Assembly: GCA_036825615.1 (NCBI GenBank) | Contig: DAISXY010000001.1 | Coordinates: 124,001 to 188,000, forward strand | Length of the DNA: 64,000 nucleotides | DNA from: JAICXG01 sp036825615 | GTDB lineage: Bacteria; Verrucomicrobiota; Verrucomicrobiia; Chthoniobacterales; UBA10450 | Direction: 5' to 3' | In this document: piece after piece, positions 18,823-28,283 of the stretch | Layout: each line of letters begins with the position of its first letter | Numbering within the stretch: position 1 is the stretch's first letter | The notes under the pieces: generated by a model | Database searches by the model: none | What the model was told of the DNA's origin: nothing | The model's input: only the letters and a program-made list of their open reading frames with translations | Program-made: the position numbers and the translations under genes

Positions 18823-19869
18823 TCAATTCACTGGCGCAGGCACCTGCAAATGTCCCACATACCACTCCAGTGCCGCGTCAAGCCCGTCTCCGAGTCGATG
18901 CGAAGGAACATAACCGAGCAACGACTGCGCACGTGTAGTATCTGCATGTGAATGGGCAACGTCCCCAGCGCGAAAGTCGCGGTAGCGCGGTGTCAGTTCG
19001 GCGAGATGCGGGAAACGCGGGAGCAAAGACTTACGAATTTGGTTGAATAGCTCGTTCAAGGTCGTGCGCTCTCCCACCGCAATATTGAGAATCGCTTCCT
19101 TCTCCTTTGGAATTTCGGCGGTCGCAGCAAGGATATTCGCCTGCACCGCATTGGCGACATAACAGAAATCGCGACTCGTTTCCCCGTCCCCATTGATGTA
19201 AACCGGTTCGTCCTGAATCATGGCCGCAATCCACTTCGGGATCACGGCCGCATAAGCCCCTTCTGGATCCTGACGTGGACCAAAGACATTGAAATAGCGC
19301 AACCCCACACATAACATGTCATAGCAGCGGGCAAATACATTCGCGTATAGCTCATTAACCCGCTTCGAGACCGCATAAGGCGAGAGGCATTCGCCAATTC
19401 GATCTTCAACTTTGGGCAGCGCCGGGTGATCGCCGTAGACAGAGCTGCTCGAGGCGTAAACAAACCGCTTCACTCCTGCTTTCCGGGCCGCGCAGAGCAT
19501 GGTCACGAAACCGGTGACATTGCTTTCGTTCGTCGCCATGGGGTCAGCGAGGGATCGCGGCACTGAGCCAAGCGCAGCCTGGTGCAGGACATAGTCAACA
19601 CCTGCACAAGCTTCCCTCGTTGCGTCAGGATCGCAGATGTCGCCGCTTATCTCTTGAAAATTGGCCCAGGCTTGTGCGCCTACGCGGTTGCGCACGTCTT
19701 CATAATTCGCCCGGTGACCAGTAGAAAAATTATCCAGCCCGACAACCTTTTGACCCAGGAGCAGGAGCGTCTCGACCAGATTCGAACCGATAAAGCCGGC
19801 CGAACCAGTCACCAGCCAACGTTTTGGCGACGCTCGCAGATCTTGGTTGACTATCTGATATCGATTCAT
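18823..19869 (-). CDS. wbpP: UDP-N-acetylglucosamine (or UDP-GlcNAcA) C4-epimerase, WbpP/TviC type
   Basis: A 348-residue extended SDR with the NAD motif TGSAGFIGSN (21-30), the catalytic Ser region YASSSSVYGDHPALPKVED and the YxxxK pair PYAVSK (Tyr about 165, Lys about 169). The segments VDYVLHQAALGSVPRS and YINGDGETSRDFCY match WbpP/TviC/GalE-2 enzymes, which interconvert gluco and galacto forms of UDP-HexNAc or its uronate. Next to a WbpA-like dehydrogenase it would supply UDP-GalNAcA, a substrate for amidation by the asparagine-synthase homologue at 29-31 kb (inference). Confidence 0.9.
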   Translation of the reverse strand: MNRYQIVNQDLRASPKRWLVTGSAGFIGSNLVETLLLLGQKVVGLDNFSTGHRANYEDVRNRVGAQAWANFQEISGDICDPDATREACAGVDYVLHQAALGSVPRSLADPMATNESNVTGFVTMLCAARKAGVKRFVYASSSSVYGDHPALPKVEDRIGECLSPYAVSKRVNELYANVFARCYDMLCVGLRYFNVFGPRQDPEGAYAAVIPKWIAAMIQDEPVYINGDGETSRDFCYVANAVQANILAATAEIPKEKEAILNIAVGERTTLNELFNQIRKSLLPRFPHLAELTPRYRDFRAGDVAHSHADTTRAQSLLGYVPSHRLGDGLDAALEWYVGHLQVPAPVN

Positions 19870-19880
19870 TTCAAGTCAGC

Positions 19881-20606
19881 TTAGTGATTTTGTATATCTG
19901 GCCAGAAGAACAGTCGGGCGTAAACATAGGCTGCCGACTCACTCAGTACTTCCTTAACACCTTCGCTGTACCCCCACCAGCGGGCGGGGTCATATTCCCG
20001 ATCTTCGACCGAAATAATCCCGACGTCCGCTTTGTCATCGAATGCTTTCTCAAACAAAAGCCGGCTGCGGCGCGCGTGCGGACCAAGGGTTACAAGATTG
20101 AAATGGTCCATTCGCTGATGGTTGGTTTGCGCCCATCGGCGCAGAGCGAGCGCGGAAGCAAAGGTCCGATCGCGATAAACGGCGGTGGAAGGAACGGGCT
20201 GCACGAACTGCGACGGCAAACCCAGATACTTGAACCTTGCGGCGGCGTAGGAAGCGAAGTTATCACCCGGGTCAATGTTCGTTCCACTGAGGATCTCTCC
20301 ACCGACCGTCATAATGAGCCGGTAATGCCGGGCATTGAATTCGGAAATGCACTCCTCCAGTGCATAATTTGGAAGCCAGCCTTCAACAACGAGAACATCG
20401 GCGTTGGTTCGATCAGTCACGGCAAGAAATGGATGAACATTAACAACAAGCAGTAGCAACAAGCAGACCACAGCCCCGCTGGCGAGGACCCACCCTTTCC
20501 ACGAAAACGACCAGCGCAGCCGGCGTTCGATGAGTCCGAAAAAGCGTCGCCGAGTCTCCGCCTGCACTTGTCTACCGCTATTCGCTACCTGCAAAGCTAC
20601 CGACAT
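19881..20606 (-). CDS. DUF218 (YdcF/ElyC/SanA-like) envelope protein
   Basis: This 241-residue protein has one N-terminal membrane anchor (VLASGAVVCLLLLLVVNV, about 41-58) and a DUF218 domain starting at ADVLVVEGWLPNYALEE. The conserved acidic and GG residues (LIMTVGGE) and a TLGPHARRSR segment follow. DUF218 proteins are common in exosortase-linked polysaccharide loci and have been linked to envelope carbohydrate carrier metabolism, but no reaction is established. The 11-base gap to the epimerase gene and 27-base gap from the toroid-protein gene place it in the same operon. Confidence 0.8.
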   Translation of the reverse strand: MSVALQVANSGRQVQAETRRRFFGLIERRLRWSFSWKGWVLASGAVVCLLLLLVVNVHPFLAVTDRTNADVLVVEGWLPNYALEECISEFNARHYRLIMTVGGEILSGTNIDPGDNFASYAAARFKYLGLPSQFVQPVPSTAVYRDRTFASALALRRWAQTNHQRMDHFNLVTLGPHARRSRLLFEKAFDDKADVGIISVEDREYDPARWWGYSEGVKEVLSESAAYVYARLFFWPDIQNH

Positions 20607-20633
20607 CTTTTAGTCTCTGGAGCTCCTTCGGAT

Positions 20634-21902
20634 TCAGGTATTGCGATCATCAACCGTGCTGGCAAAGGCTGCCTCCGGCCTTCGCGTTTCGCGTCCCTTC
20701 TCGCTCAGCAACAGGTTGCTTAGAGCATAAAACATTTGCGCCTGTGGCCAGCGGAGGAATGGCATCTTATGACGCAAACCGCCCAGATAGATTCGCGTCA
20801 CGAAATGACCGTCCGGCAACTGAAACTCACGTCCCACTCTCAATCCGAGATCGAGTGCGACATCATAGGCAGTCGGAATTTCATCCCTAAACAACACACC
20901 GAGTGTGATCGCCTCCGCCACACTGTAGAGCTCGAGCCGCGTGACCTGCCGCCGCGGTTCGACCGAAAAGGATTTTGGAAGACCGTTCTTACAAAAAAGA
21001 TGCTCTCGATAATACGCGTAGCCGGCCTTCAGGGCCTCTCGGACACGCGCCGGCCCGAGGATCTGATTGATCTTAAAAAGATTCTTGAGCACGAAGCAGG
21101 TATGAAAGTGATCAATGAATGACTCCTGCGGGCTATCGAGCGCGTAGAGCCACGAGCCATCATCGCGCTGTGCCTCGAGCACGAAATTGAGGTTCTTCTC
21201 CGCCTTGTCGAGATATTGTGATTCAGCGAAGGTCGACGCAGCCTTAAAAAGAACAAAGGCGCGATAAGCGCTGGCATTGATCACTTTCCCAGAGTCCATG
21301 GGCGAATAACTCGCCGCCGCGGCATGAGCCGAGACCGGCGTATCACGTAAATCAGTATAAACAAAGTTTGCCACGGACTTGGCGGCATCAAAATAGCGGC
21401 CGTTCCCAGTTACTTCATAAAGAGCGAGAAATGCTTCGAACCCATAAGGCACGGTAGTGATATAAGGTGTGTTTCTCCGCCAAAGCGCCATGCTATTTTG
21501 CCAGTCGAACGGATAACCCCAGCAATAGCCGCTGTAACCTGGGATGCTGGTGTCAATCAGTGCCTCACAGAGTGTGGTCGCCTCGGTCAGGGCTGCCTTG
21601 TCTCCGGTAAGCGCATAAACATTCAAGAAGGCCAAAGCGATCTGAGCATCGGCAGTCGCGAACCGCTCTTTTTTCACCAGCAGGGTTCGGAGCCAAGGAC
21701 AAAACATCTCAATCAAAACCATTGGCCCAACCAGAGGAACACCTGCCCAGGCCGACTGATAGTAGAGGCGGCGGCTCTTCACCCCGAACCGCGTTCCAAG
21801 AATGTCGTACGGATCATGACTGAAGTAACCGTGCCTCGATAACCAATTGACAAATCGGTCAACCGTTTCCGCGACAGCATCGTAATTCGATGACCGAGTC
21901 AC
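20634..21902 (-). CDS. (alpha/alpha) toroid protein of glycosidase-like fold, function unknown
   Basis: A 422-residue soluble protein rich in paired helices with recurring small-aromatic patterns (RFVNWLSRHGYF, AFLNVYALTGDKAAL, FEAFLALYEVTGNGRYFDAA, LNFVLEAQRDDGSWLYA, FIDHFHTCFVLKNL). This is the look of a six-hairpin glycosidase-like barrel. Similar genes occur in polysaccharide loci beside heparinase-like or dehydrogenase genes. No secretion signal is seen. GTG 21902 overlaps the stop of the beta-helix gene (GTGA). A cytoplasmic epimerase or glycosidase role is possible, but I cannot name a reaction. Confidence 0.7.
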   Translation of the reverse strand: MTRSSNYDAVAETVDRFVNWLSRHGYFSHDPYDILGTRFGVKSRRLYYQSAWAGVPLVGPMVLIEMFCPWLRTLLVKKERFATADAQIALAFLNVYALTGDKAALTEATTLCEALIDTSIPGYSGYCWGYPFDWQNSMALWRRNTPYITTVPYGFEAFLALYEVTGNGRYFDAAKSVANFVYTDLRDTPVSAHAAAASYSPMDSGKVINASAYRAFVLFKAASTFAESQYLDKAEKNLNFVLEAQRDDGSWLYALDSPQESFIDHFHTCFVLKNLFKINQILGPARVREALKAGYAYYREHLFCKNGLPKSFSVEPRRQVTRLELYSVAEAITLGVLFRDEIPTAYDVALDLGLRVGREFQLPDGHFVTRIYLGGLRHKMPFLRWPQAQMFYALSNLLLSEKGRETRRPEAAFASTVDDRNT

Positions 21903-23968
21903 TTTGCTTTCCCTGATTTTAATGAACCAGCCTCATCCGCGGAGGGACGCGTGCTCGTTGCGCCAACTTCCATCGGCATCCCGCGTTCGAACGCGCCGAT
22001 GTCAGGACCGGCTCCGGCGTAAGCGAGAGCTACCCCTTGGCCATCTTTCCACGACAGCGGTCGGTCAAGCGTCAAGTTGCCGGTTGCCAAGTCGATCTTC
22101 TTGATCCGGGCGGTCTCCGTCTGTCCTTGCAACTGGATCAGGTCGCCGACCTCTCCTTCGATGCCGAAACCGTCGTAAAAGTAGCCGGCGTCGCGGACTC
22201 GCATCGCAGGACTTCTCTCGCCAGTGCCAACTGTCGTAGTAAGGAAAGCGCCCGCATCAATTAATGGACTTTGCTCCATTAGTCGAAAGTTTTCACCATT
22301 CGCATCCACAAATGCCGGAGGTCGGGCAAGGTTGTTCGCAAAAGATCGTGTCAGATCACCCGCGATTCGCGAAGTGGAAACAACGATTTCCGGCTGAGCT
22401 TTCGTCGACGGCATCTGATGAAAGTAGATATCCGCTTCACGTCCGTCAGTCGCGCAGAAATCGTTGTTCCGGAAATCAAACTTACCGAGTAGGCCGAAGG
22501 CAACGACGGCGACCGGCCTGCCGGCAAGCATCTGCTGCCATTTCCATTTGAAGTGAGGTTGATAGCGGTCCGGTGCGATGATGTTGTTAACAAACCTGTT
22601 ATCTTCAAAGGCGTACTTATCCGTGAACTGACGCGGCGGATTTTCCTCGGTCATCGGCGGTGGATTGAGGATCTTCGCCATTGCATTCTCTGGAGGGAGG
22701 GTAATGCAGCCCTGATCGTAGCCGAAAAAGACATTATTGTAGATTCGATTGTGGCTCACATATCCCGCTTCGTCGCCTTCCCCCCACCAAACACCGGTGC
22801 CGTCAGCCTTAATCTTCCAGCCGTCCCATGATCCGCCCCAGCGGACGTAGAGACCGATCCCCCCCGGCTGCGCCTCGCTTGCGTCCTTCGCCAGGTGCTT
22901 GCCAGTGGGATTTGCGAAAACATTTCGGCGAATGATTCCCTCCTGACCGGAATATTGAATCGCAGAAGGTTGCGACGCGCGATTCGGCCGAAACGGGTGA
23001 TAACCAAAACGATTACTCTCAAGCAAATTGCGCTTCGTGCTGTTGTAGCTTGGAGTATCGAAATATGAAGGATTCGCCGGGTTCCGTTTATCCAACTTCA
23101 CATCGTAAACCTCGACCAATTTTTCTGCCCTGCCTCCTACGAAATAGGGATTATCGAAATTGCAGTGTCGGACGATGTCGTCGTGGCTGGAGCGAATCGC
23201 GAGAAGAGCATGCTGCGCGGTATCGAAAATGCAGTTCTCGACCAGGATCCGTTCGCACTTTTCAATTGCGAGACTGTCAAAGGAGGAGCGAAGGAAGGAG
23301 CAATTGAGGATTCGGCAGTCGTGGCATTCGATAAAGTGCGCTGTGCCTTTCGCGCCGTGCAGCGCGTCTTCGAACTTGCAGTTGCGAAATGTGATGTGAT
23401 CGCACCCGCGCGCGAAGATCCACCCTGCTACCTTCCTCACCAATAATCCTTCAATGGTGATATGGCTGATATCCTTAAGGCTAATAACCGCACGGGCAAT
23501 CGAGAATTGATCCTCTGCGGGATAATTCTCGGAGGCATCGCCGAGCACGACGGTTTCGTTTTGATAGGCTTTGAAAACAATCGGATTAGTTTGGGTGCCG
23601 GAGTGTTTCGGCCATAAGATGTTATTTTCGTCTGCGCCTTTTGAAGAGTTATAAACGCCCGCCCTGATGAGCACGATGTCGCCTGCCTTTGCAAGGTTTG
23701 CCGCGGCTCCTATGGTCTTGAACGCTTGTGCGTCGCGTCCTGAACTGTTCCTATTCGCTATCGAGTAAGTCTCTGTCGAGTCTCGATCGAGATTAGCGTC
23801 CACATAGAGCGTCGTGCTTTGTGCCGATGAGCAGAGAAGCACAAGCGCCACCAGGGCTGCGAACAGAATCGCACTCCGCTTCTCCTTCCGAAGCCACCTC
23901 ACTTCCACTCTCGTTTTGCGCTCCAACTTCTCGCGTCGCGAGAGCGCAGCCCCGCCCGAGTCCGTCAA
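21899..23968 (-). CDS. secreted right-handed beta-helix protein (pectate-lyase-like)
   Basis: Within 689 residues, a basic n-region and hydrophobic core (SAILFAALVALVLLCSSAQS, about 32-51) form a signal peptide. The mature start TLYVDANLDRD is followed by AFKTIGAAANLAKAGDIVLI, a DUF1565-type opening. Repeated short strands (HITFRNCKFED, RILNCSFLRSSFDS, RILVENCIFDTAQ) are parallel beta-helix turns. The C-terminus ends with a PDIGAFERG motif and no sorting tail. Such proteins are often lyases, C5-epimerases or glycan-binding scaffolds; which one is open. The TTG start overlaps the upstream oxidoreductase stop (TTGA); GTG codons about 20 residues later are alternatives. Confidence 0.8.
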   Translation of the reverse strand: MTDSGGAALSRREKLERKTRVEVRWLRKEKRSAILFAALVALVLLCSSAQSTTLYVDANLDRDSTETYSIANRNSSGRDAQAFKTIGAAANLAKAGDIVLIRAGVYNSSKGADENNILWPKHSGTQTNPIVFKAYQNETVVLGDASENYPAEDQFSIARAVISLKDISHITIEGLLVRKVAGWIFARGCDHITFRNCKFEDALHGAKGTAHFIECHDCRILNCSFLRSSFDSLAIEKCERILVENCIFDTAQHALLAIRSSHDDIVRHCNFDNPYFVGGRAEKLVEVYDVKLDKRNPANPSYFDTPSYNSTKRNLLESNRFGYHPFRPNRASQPSAIQYSGQEGIIRRNVFANPTGKHLAKDASEAQPGGIGLYVRWGGSWDGWKIKADGTGVWWGEGDEAGYVSHNRIYNNVFFGYDQGCITLPPENAMAKILNPPPMTEENPPRQFTDKYAFEDNRFVNNIIAPDRYQPHFKWKWQQMLAGRPVAVVAFGLLGKFDFRNNDFCATDGREADIYFHQMPSTKAQPEIVVSTSRIAGDLTRSFANNLARPPAFVDANGENFRLMEQSPLIDAGAFLTTTVGTGERSPAMRVRDAGYFYDGFGIEGEVGDLIQLQGQTETARIKKIDLATGNLTLDRPLSWKDGQGVALAYAGAGPDIGAFERGMPMEVGATSTRPSADEAGSLKSGKAK

Positions 23969-26172
23969 ACCGCGATTACCTTCCCGGTTTCGATCGAACG
24001 CAGGGCTGCGAAACAGGCGGCGTGCACATTAAGAACTTCCTCAACCGGGATTGAACCGCTGCCGTTCTGAATGCCGCGCACCCAGGCGTCTATCTGCGCT
24101 TTCTGGCCCTTGTCCTGCGAAGACCACGATTTCGTTTTCCTTTTCCCGCCCTGCCACATTTCGACTCGGCGAAAATCATCTATGACCGCTACTCGCCCAC
24201 CGCCGTAAACTTCGATGCGTTCCTTCGCAAAGCCTGTATCGCCGATACTGCTATAGAAAATGCTCGCAATGGAGCCATCGCACAATTCCAGAGCAATCGT
24301 GAAACTGTCCTGCAACGCCGCCTCCTTGCGCCGCACATCCATGGCGAATGCGCTCACAGTTTTGACGAGAGAACCACAGATCGCAACCGCAAGGTCAACA
24401 AAATGACAGCCCTCACCGATGAGACGCCCTCCGCCGACTTTCGGATCTTGAATCCAATGCTCCGGTGGAATCGAGCCGGCGTTGACGCGGATAAGAACCT
24501 GCCTTGGACCCGGAACTGGTCTGAAATGAGCTCTCAACATTTCGGTAGCCGGCGCAAAGCGTCGGTTGAATCCAACCGTAAGTGACGGTCCGATAGAATT
24601 GGATCGAGAAGACTCGCCGTTAGGCTGGTATTCGGGAGCGGAGAGGGAAAATGAGCGGGGCGATTCAAGGCATTGCGTGACTTCGTCCAGTTCTTCCTCG
24701 GTTATCGCGAGTGGCTTTTCGACGAAGACCGCCTTCCCGAGCTTCAAAGCCTTGATAACGTAGGCCGCGTGCTCATCATGCCTCGTCGCGACGAGCACTG
24801 CATTAGCGGCATTCATTGCGGCCTCGACATCCGCGTCAGCTGAGTCAATCCTAAACCTTTCCGCGACGCTTGCTGCGCTAACACCAGACTTTGTGCAGAC
24901 GCTGCCGAGCGAGATATCGGGGTGATCACGAAGGTGCGGAAGCAAATTTGCTCTCGCATAGTTACCAGCGCCAATTACCGAGACGACAATTTTTCCCTTC
25001 GCTGCGGCCGGGGCATGAAATTGAACCCGTCGCGGAATTGCCTCAAGTTTGCGGTTGTATTCCAGCACAATCGCGAGGTAAGGTTCCTTCGTTTCTCCCC
25101 GGAGCAGGGCATAAGCGTCAATCGCGCTCTCGACGGGATAGCGATGGCTGATTAGTGAATCGAGCCGCACCTGGCCATTTTCCAGCAGTTCCAAGAAGCT
25201 TATCATATTCCGCTTCTCAGTGAAACGGACATAAGCATAGGGATAATCAAGTCCCTCATCTTCATAGCGCTTATCGTAACGCCCGGGGCCATAGGAACGA
25301 GAAAGCCGAAGGTCGAGCTCCTTGAGATAGAAAGGTTCACGCGGCAGATCCATCTTCGTCAGGCCAACCACCACAACCACGCCTTTTTCGCGCGTTATTG
25401 CAGCCGCTTGCTCCACAGGACCATTCGAGTGAGATGCAGCCGTGATAATCGTCGCATCGACTCCGTAACCGCCAGTAAACTCCAGTATCTTCTGGTCGAG
25501 CATCTCGTCGTTGGCGAGGCCGGCTTGCACGCAGCCAAGCTTAATTCCCAGCTCTACTTTTCCAGCCGCAACATCGATCCCGAAGACGCGGGCGCCGGCT
25601 GCGTTCAGAATCTGCACTGTAAGCAAACCGACCAGACCGAGGCCGATCACGGCGACCTTTTCACCCAGTTGAACATTCGCCTGCCGCACGCCCTGCAACG
25701 CAATCGCACCCAAGGTCGTGAAGGCCGCATGGTCGAGTGGCACGGCGGTCGGAATCGGCGCCACCAGATTCTTCGGCACGGCGACGATCTCGGCGTGATT
25801 TGCCGTGCTGCCACCACAGGCGACAAGGTCACCCGGGCGCAGCCCGTCGACCTCTCCGGCGATTTCAATGATTTCCCCGGCGGAGCAATACCCCAGAGGA
25901 ACCTGAGCACTCAAACGCTCCTGCACCGTTTGCCAGGTTTTCCAGAGCCCCTCCTTCTTTGCCTTCGCAATCACTTGATTGACGAGGTCGGGCCGCGCCT
26001 GCGCCTTTCCGAGCAAGCTTTTGCTCCCCATCTCTACCTTCGTCTTCTCCGTCCCGGCGGAGATGACGGAGTAGGCGGTTTTCACCAGAACAGACCCAGG
26101 TTCGAGCTGGGGAATCGGGCTTTCCACCAACTTTAACTCACCCGAGCGATAATCCTGAAGCACAGATCTCAC
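23965..26172 (-). CDS. bi-domain oxidoreductase: zinc-type alcohol dehydrogenase fused to Gfo/Idh/MocA domain
   Basis: This 735-residue protein starts at GTG 26172. Residues 1 to about 385 are a medium-chain dehydrogenase (GYCSAGEIIEIAGEVDGL, KVAVIGLGLVGLLTVQIL nucleotide site). From about 395 a Gfo/Idh/MocA domain begins (IVVSVIGAGNYARANLL, then FVEKPLAITEEELDE with the EKP motif). Fused proteins of this layout recur in polysaccharide loci, where they are thought to oxidise and isomerise a sugar nucleotide or glycan; the substrate is not known to me. It heads a block of overlapping genes with the beta-helix and toroid proteins, suggesting joint action. Confidence 0.85.
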   Translation of the reverse strand: MRSVLQDYRSGELKLVESPIPQLEPGSVLVKTAYSVISAGTEKTKVEMGSKSLLGKAQARPDLVNQVIAKAKKEGLWKTWQTVQERLSAQVPLGYCSAGEIIEIAGEVDGLRPGDLVACGGSTANHAEIVAVPKNLVAPIPTAVPLDHAAFTTLGAIALQGVRQANVQLGEKVAVIGLGLVGLLTVQILNAAGARVFGIDVAAGKVELGIKLGCVQAGLANDEMLDQKILEFTGGYGVDATIITAASHSNGPVEQAAAITREKGVVVVVGLTKMDLPREPFYLKELDLRLSRSYGPGRYDKRYEDEGLDYPYAYVRFTEKRNMISFLELLENGQVRLDSLISHRYPVESAIDAYALLRGETKEPYLAIVLEYNRKLEAIPRRVQFHAPAAAKGKIVVSVIGAGNYARANLLPHLRDHPDISLGSVCTKSGVSAASVAERFRIDSADADVEAAMNAANAVLVATRHDEHAAYVIKALKLGKAVFVEKPLAITEEELDEVTQCLESPRSFSLSAPEYQPNGESSRSNSIGPSLTVGFNRRFAPATEMLRAHFRPVPGPRQVLIRVNAGSIPPEHWIQDPKVGGGRLIGEGCHFVDLAVAICGSLVKTVSAFAMDVRRKEAALQDSFTIALELCDGSIASIFYSSIGDTGFAKERIEVYGGGRVAVIDDFRRVEMWQGGKRKTKSWSSQDKGQKAQIDAWVRGIQNGSGSIPVEEVLNVHAACFAALRSIETGKVIAV

Positions 26173-26234
26173 AATTGGGACTTATTCGAGCAACGAGCAG
26201 CGAGCTTCCCACATCCTTGGTTCCGGTTCATGCG

Positions 26235-27368
26235 TTAGCGCGTAGTGGCTGTCTCGCAGAGTGAGGCAACGCGAGGCATTGAGCGGACGGAGTTCTGGAG
26301 TTCATCAATCACCGCGTCAAATGACACTACTTGCAAAGACGAATCCTGACCGACTAACTGAAGGAATCGATCAAAGGCAGCATCGTCCGTGTGCTCCTTC
26401 GTGTGACCAAGCAGAACCAGCACATCGATCGGATCGTCAGAGGCCGGCGGCGGAGCGGACCGGATATAACGCATTAGCGCATCTGGCGAGAGATTATGGA
26501 AATCGAGCTTGATCGGCACTGGCTCGAAAAGGAACTGGGCTGCTCGCAAGGGATTCTTGGGAATCCCTAACTGTTGTACGATTTCCTTTTTCCTGCCTTT
26601 TGGAACTCTACTGGAAAACTTGGCTCTGATGCGCTCAGGCGTGAGCTGATGAATGCGACGGCGCATCACCGAATAAATCGGAATCTCCCAAACAGGACCG
26701 TTCGCATCCTCATGGCAGACATCGTCTCGCACTCGCCAGCTCCGCCGATCTTTTGGCGCCTCACGATAATCAAGGAGATACTTACCGGCATCGTCGTGCA
26801 AACCCCAGACGACGGAAGAATCGACGGCGATATCGTTGTGAGCCAAAGCCGATAAGAGCTTTTGCCCTGGCTGCGCTCGAAGAGCACCGGCACGATATGC
26901 TCGTATCTTTCGACTTGGTATCGCCGAATTCACCATTTCCTCCAGCATTTCCTTGCGCTCGGTAATGTATTGATTGACCTCCTCCTGAGTTTCAAACAAT
27001 TCATCCACTGAAAGCTCCTCGGGGTGCACCGACCAGCGCCCGCGGGCGTAGCGCGCCCCAAACCACTTCGGGTGCGAATGCAACTGAAAGTCATGTCCGC
27101 GGCGTACGAGAGAGATAACCTGTTCGCGAATTGCACGCGCGGGATTATAACCGAGGGTTTGTTTGAGCTCGCGCTCCGCCTGAGAAAACCCCAGGTATTC
27201 CTCGGCCTCGAAAAACACGGTCAACGGAACGCCATGGCTTTCACAGATCCGTGCCATCCGCTCAGACGGCGCGATCATCAGTTGGCGCACATCGCCGGTA
27301 CCGTTGCCGTAGATTTCATAATCTACGCTCAGCACCAAGCGTCGAATCTGGGTCATATCAAGAGCCAT
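26235..27368 (-). CDS. polysaccharide-deacetylase family protein
   Basis: This 377-residue protein has LVLSVDYEIYGNG at the start (Asp about 16), VPLTVFFEAEEYLGF, and GHDFQLHSHPKWFG (about 91-104), the paired-His metal motif of one NodB-fold subfamily. KIRAYRAGALRAQPGQ supplies the usual Arg motif. No signal peptide is seen, so it probably acts on a cytoplasmic or lipid-linked glycan intermediate, or is exported another way. The gap to the bi-domain oxidoreductase is 62 bases and to the TylF-like gene upstream 45 bases. Confidence 0.82.
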   Translation of the reverse strand: MALDMTQIRRLVLSVDYEIYGNGTGDVRQLMIAPSERMARICESHGVPLTVFFEAEEYLGFSQAERELKQTLGYNPARAIREQVISLVRRGHDFQLHSHPKWFGARYARGRWSVHPEELSVDELFETQEEVNQYITERKEMLEEMVNSAIPSRKIRAYRAGALRAQPGQKLLSALAHNDIAVDSSVVWGLHDDAGKYLLDYREAPKDRRSWRVRDDVCHEDANGPVWEIPIYSVMRRRIHQLTPERIRAKFSSRVPKGRKKEIVQQLGIPKNPLRAAQFLFEPVPIKLDFHNLSPDALMRYIRSAPPPASDDPIDVLVLLGHTKEHTDDAAFDRFLQLVGQDSSLQVVSFDAVIDELQNSVRSMPRVASLCETATTR

Positions 27369-27413
27369 GGCTTACATGGTACGCATCATCCCCGCCGTTA
27401 ACCGAAGGGAGGC

Positions 27414-28235
27414 TTAGCTCGCGGCGATAAGTGAGCCTGAGTTCTTCCCGGCCAGCGGCTTCTTGATCCTGACAAGCTTTGAGCAACCCAGGCCTTCCAT
27501 CGTCGGTTTGGTGAAGCCAACCTCATCTGCCCAGAACGAAGGATCATCAAGCAAACCGATCACCAGGGGCAGATGCCCGTCCTGTGAGAAGAGAAGACCT
27601 TCCGGAGCGAGCAGCGGATAGAGGTATCGCAAGCACGTTCGCGCAGAGGAGACCAGGTCAACATCCAGGTAGGCAGTCGCCACCTTCTCGTGGAACTCAG
27701 GCATGGTGTCATCGAACCAACCTTGGATGAAGCGACAGCATTCGATCTTCCCGTAACGCCTCACGTTCGCCCGAACCTCCTCCAAGGACCCGGCGTAATC
27801 GCCTTCGCTAAAGACCGCATCGCCACCGAAGATATTGTTACGATGTGGCTCCGCATTTTTTGGAATTCCTTGAAAGGAATCAAATACGACCAGTTCTCGA
27901 CCGGCCAAATCCGCAGCCAAACTGACCTTAGCCGTGCTCCCCCCCTTGAAGCAGCCCGCCTCGACGACGACCCCCGGAGTGTCGTCACTAAGGGATAGAA
28001 TAGTCTCAAGGAATTGAAGAACCTCCTTCTGCGTATGCGGGCTCTCGACGTTGAAGCTGATCAAATAAAGTTGCTTGACCAGGCTCCAGCGTTCCCGCAA
28101 AGAGATCGGAATTTCGGAGTTCCATAAAAAAGCAAAACACGCCAGCGGATCTCTCCACTCTCTCAGCGTCCAAAGCACGTTAAAACATTTACTGGGGAGC
28201 TTCCTTCTTAGAAAGCGTTTGAATCTACGCCACAT
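27414..28235 (-). CDS. TylF/MycF-family O-methyltransferase
   Basis: This 273-residue protein has the SAM motif VVVEAGCFKGGSTAKVSL and then VVFDSFQGIPKN, both typical of the macrocin O-methyltransferase (TylF) family. CRFIQGWFDDTMPEF and TAYLDVDLVSSARTCLRYLY follow with the expected metal-binding acidic cluster, although the usual DDY stretch is replaced by SQDGHLPL. Enzymes of this family in glycan loci methylate sugar hydroxyls. Its neighbours are the deacetylase and the VPDSG-CTERM protein. The acceptor is unknown. Confidence 0.82.
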   Translation of the reverse strand: MWRRFKRFLRRKLPSKCFNVLWTLREWRDPLACFAFLWNSEIPISLRERWSLVKQLYLISFNVESPHTQKEVLQFLETILSLSDDTPGVVVEAGCFKGGSTAKVSLAADLAGRELVVFDSFQGIPKNAEPHRNNIFGGDAVFSEGDYAGSLEEVRANVRRYGKIECCRFIQGWFDDTMPEFHEKVATAYLDVDLVSSARTCLRYLYPLLAPEGLLFSQDGHLPLVIGLLDDPSFWADEVGFTKPTMEGLGCSKLVRIKKPLAGKNSGSLIAAS

Positions 28236-28283
28236 GTTTGCTCCTGTTCTCTCTGCCCGAACAGTGCATCGCGATATTCAGAA

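Noticed and set aside
25408..26136. Plus-strand frame of 242 codons
   Set aside because: It is the antisense shadow of the bi-domain oxidoreductase, which has intact dehydrogenase and Gfo/Idh motifs on the minus strand.
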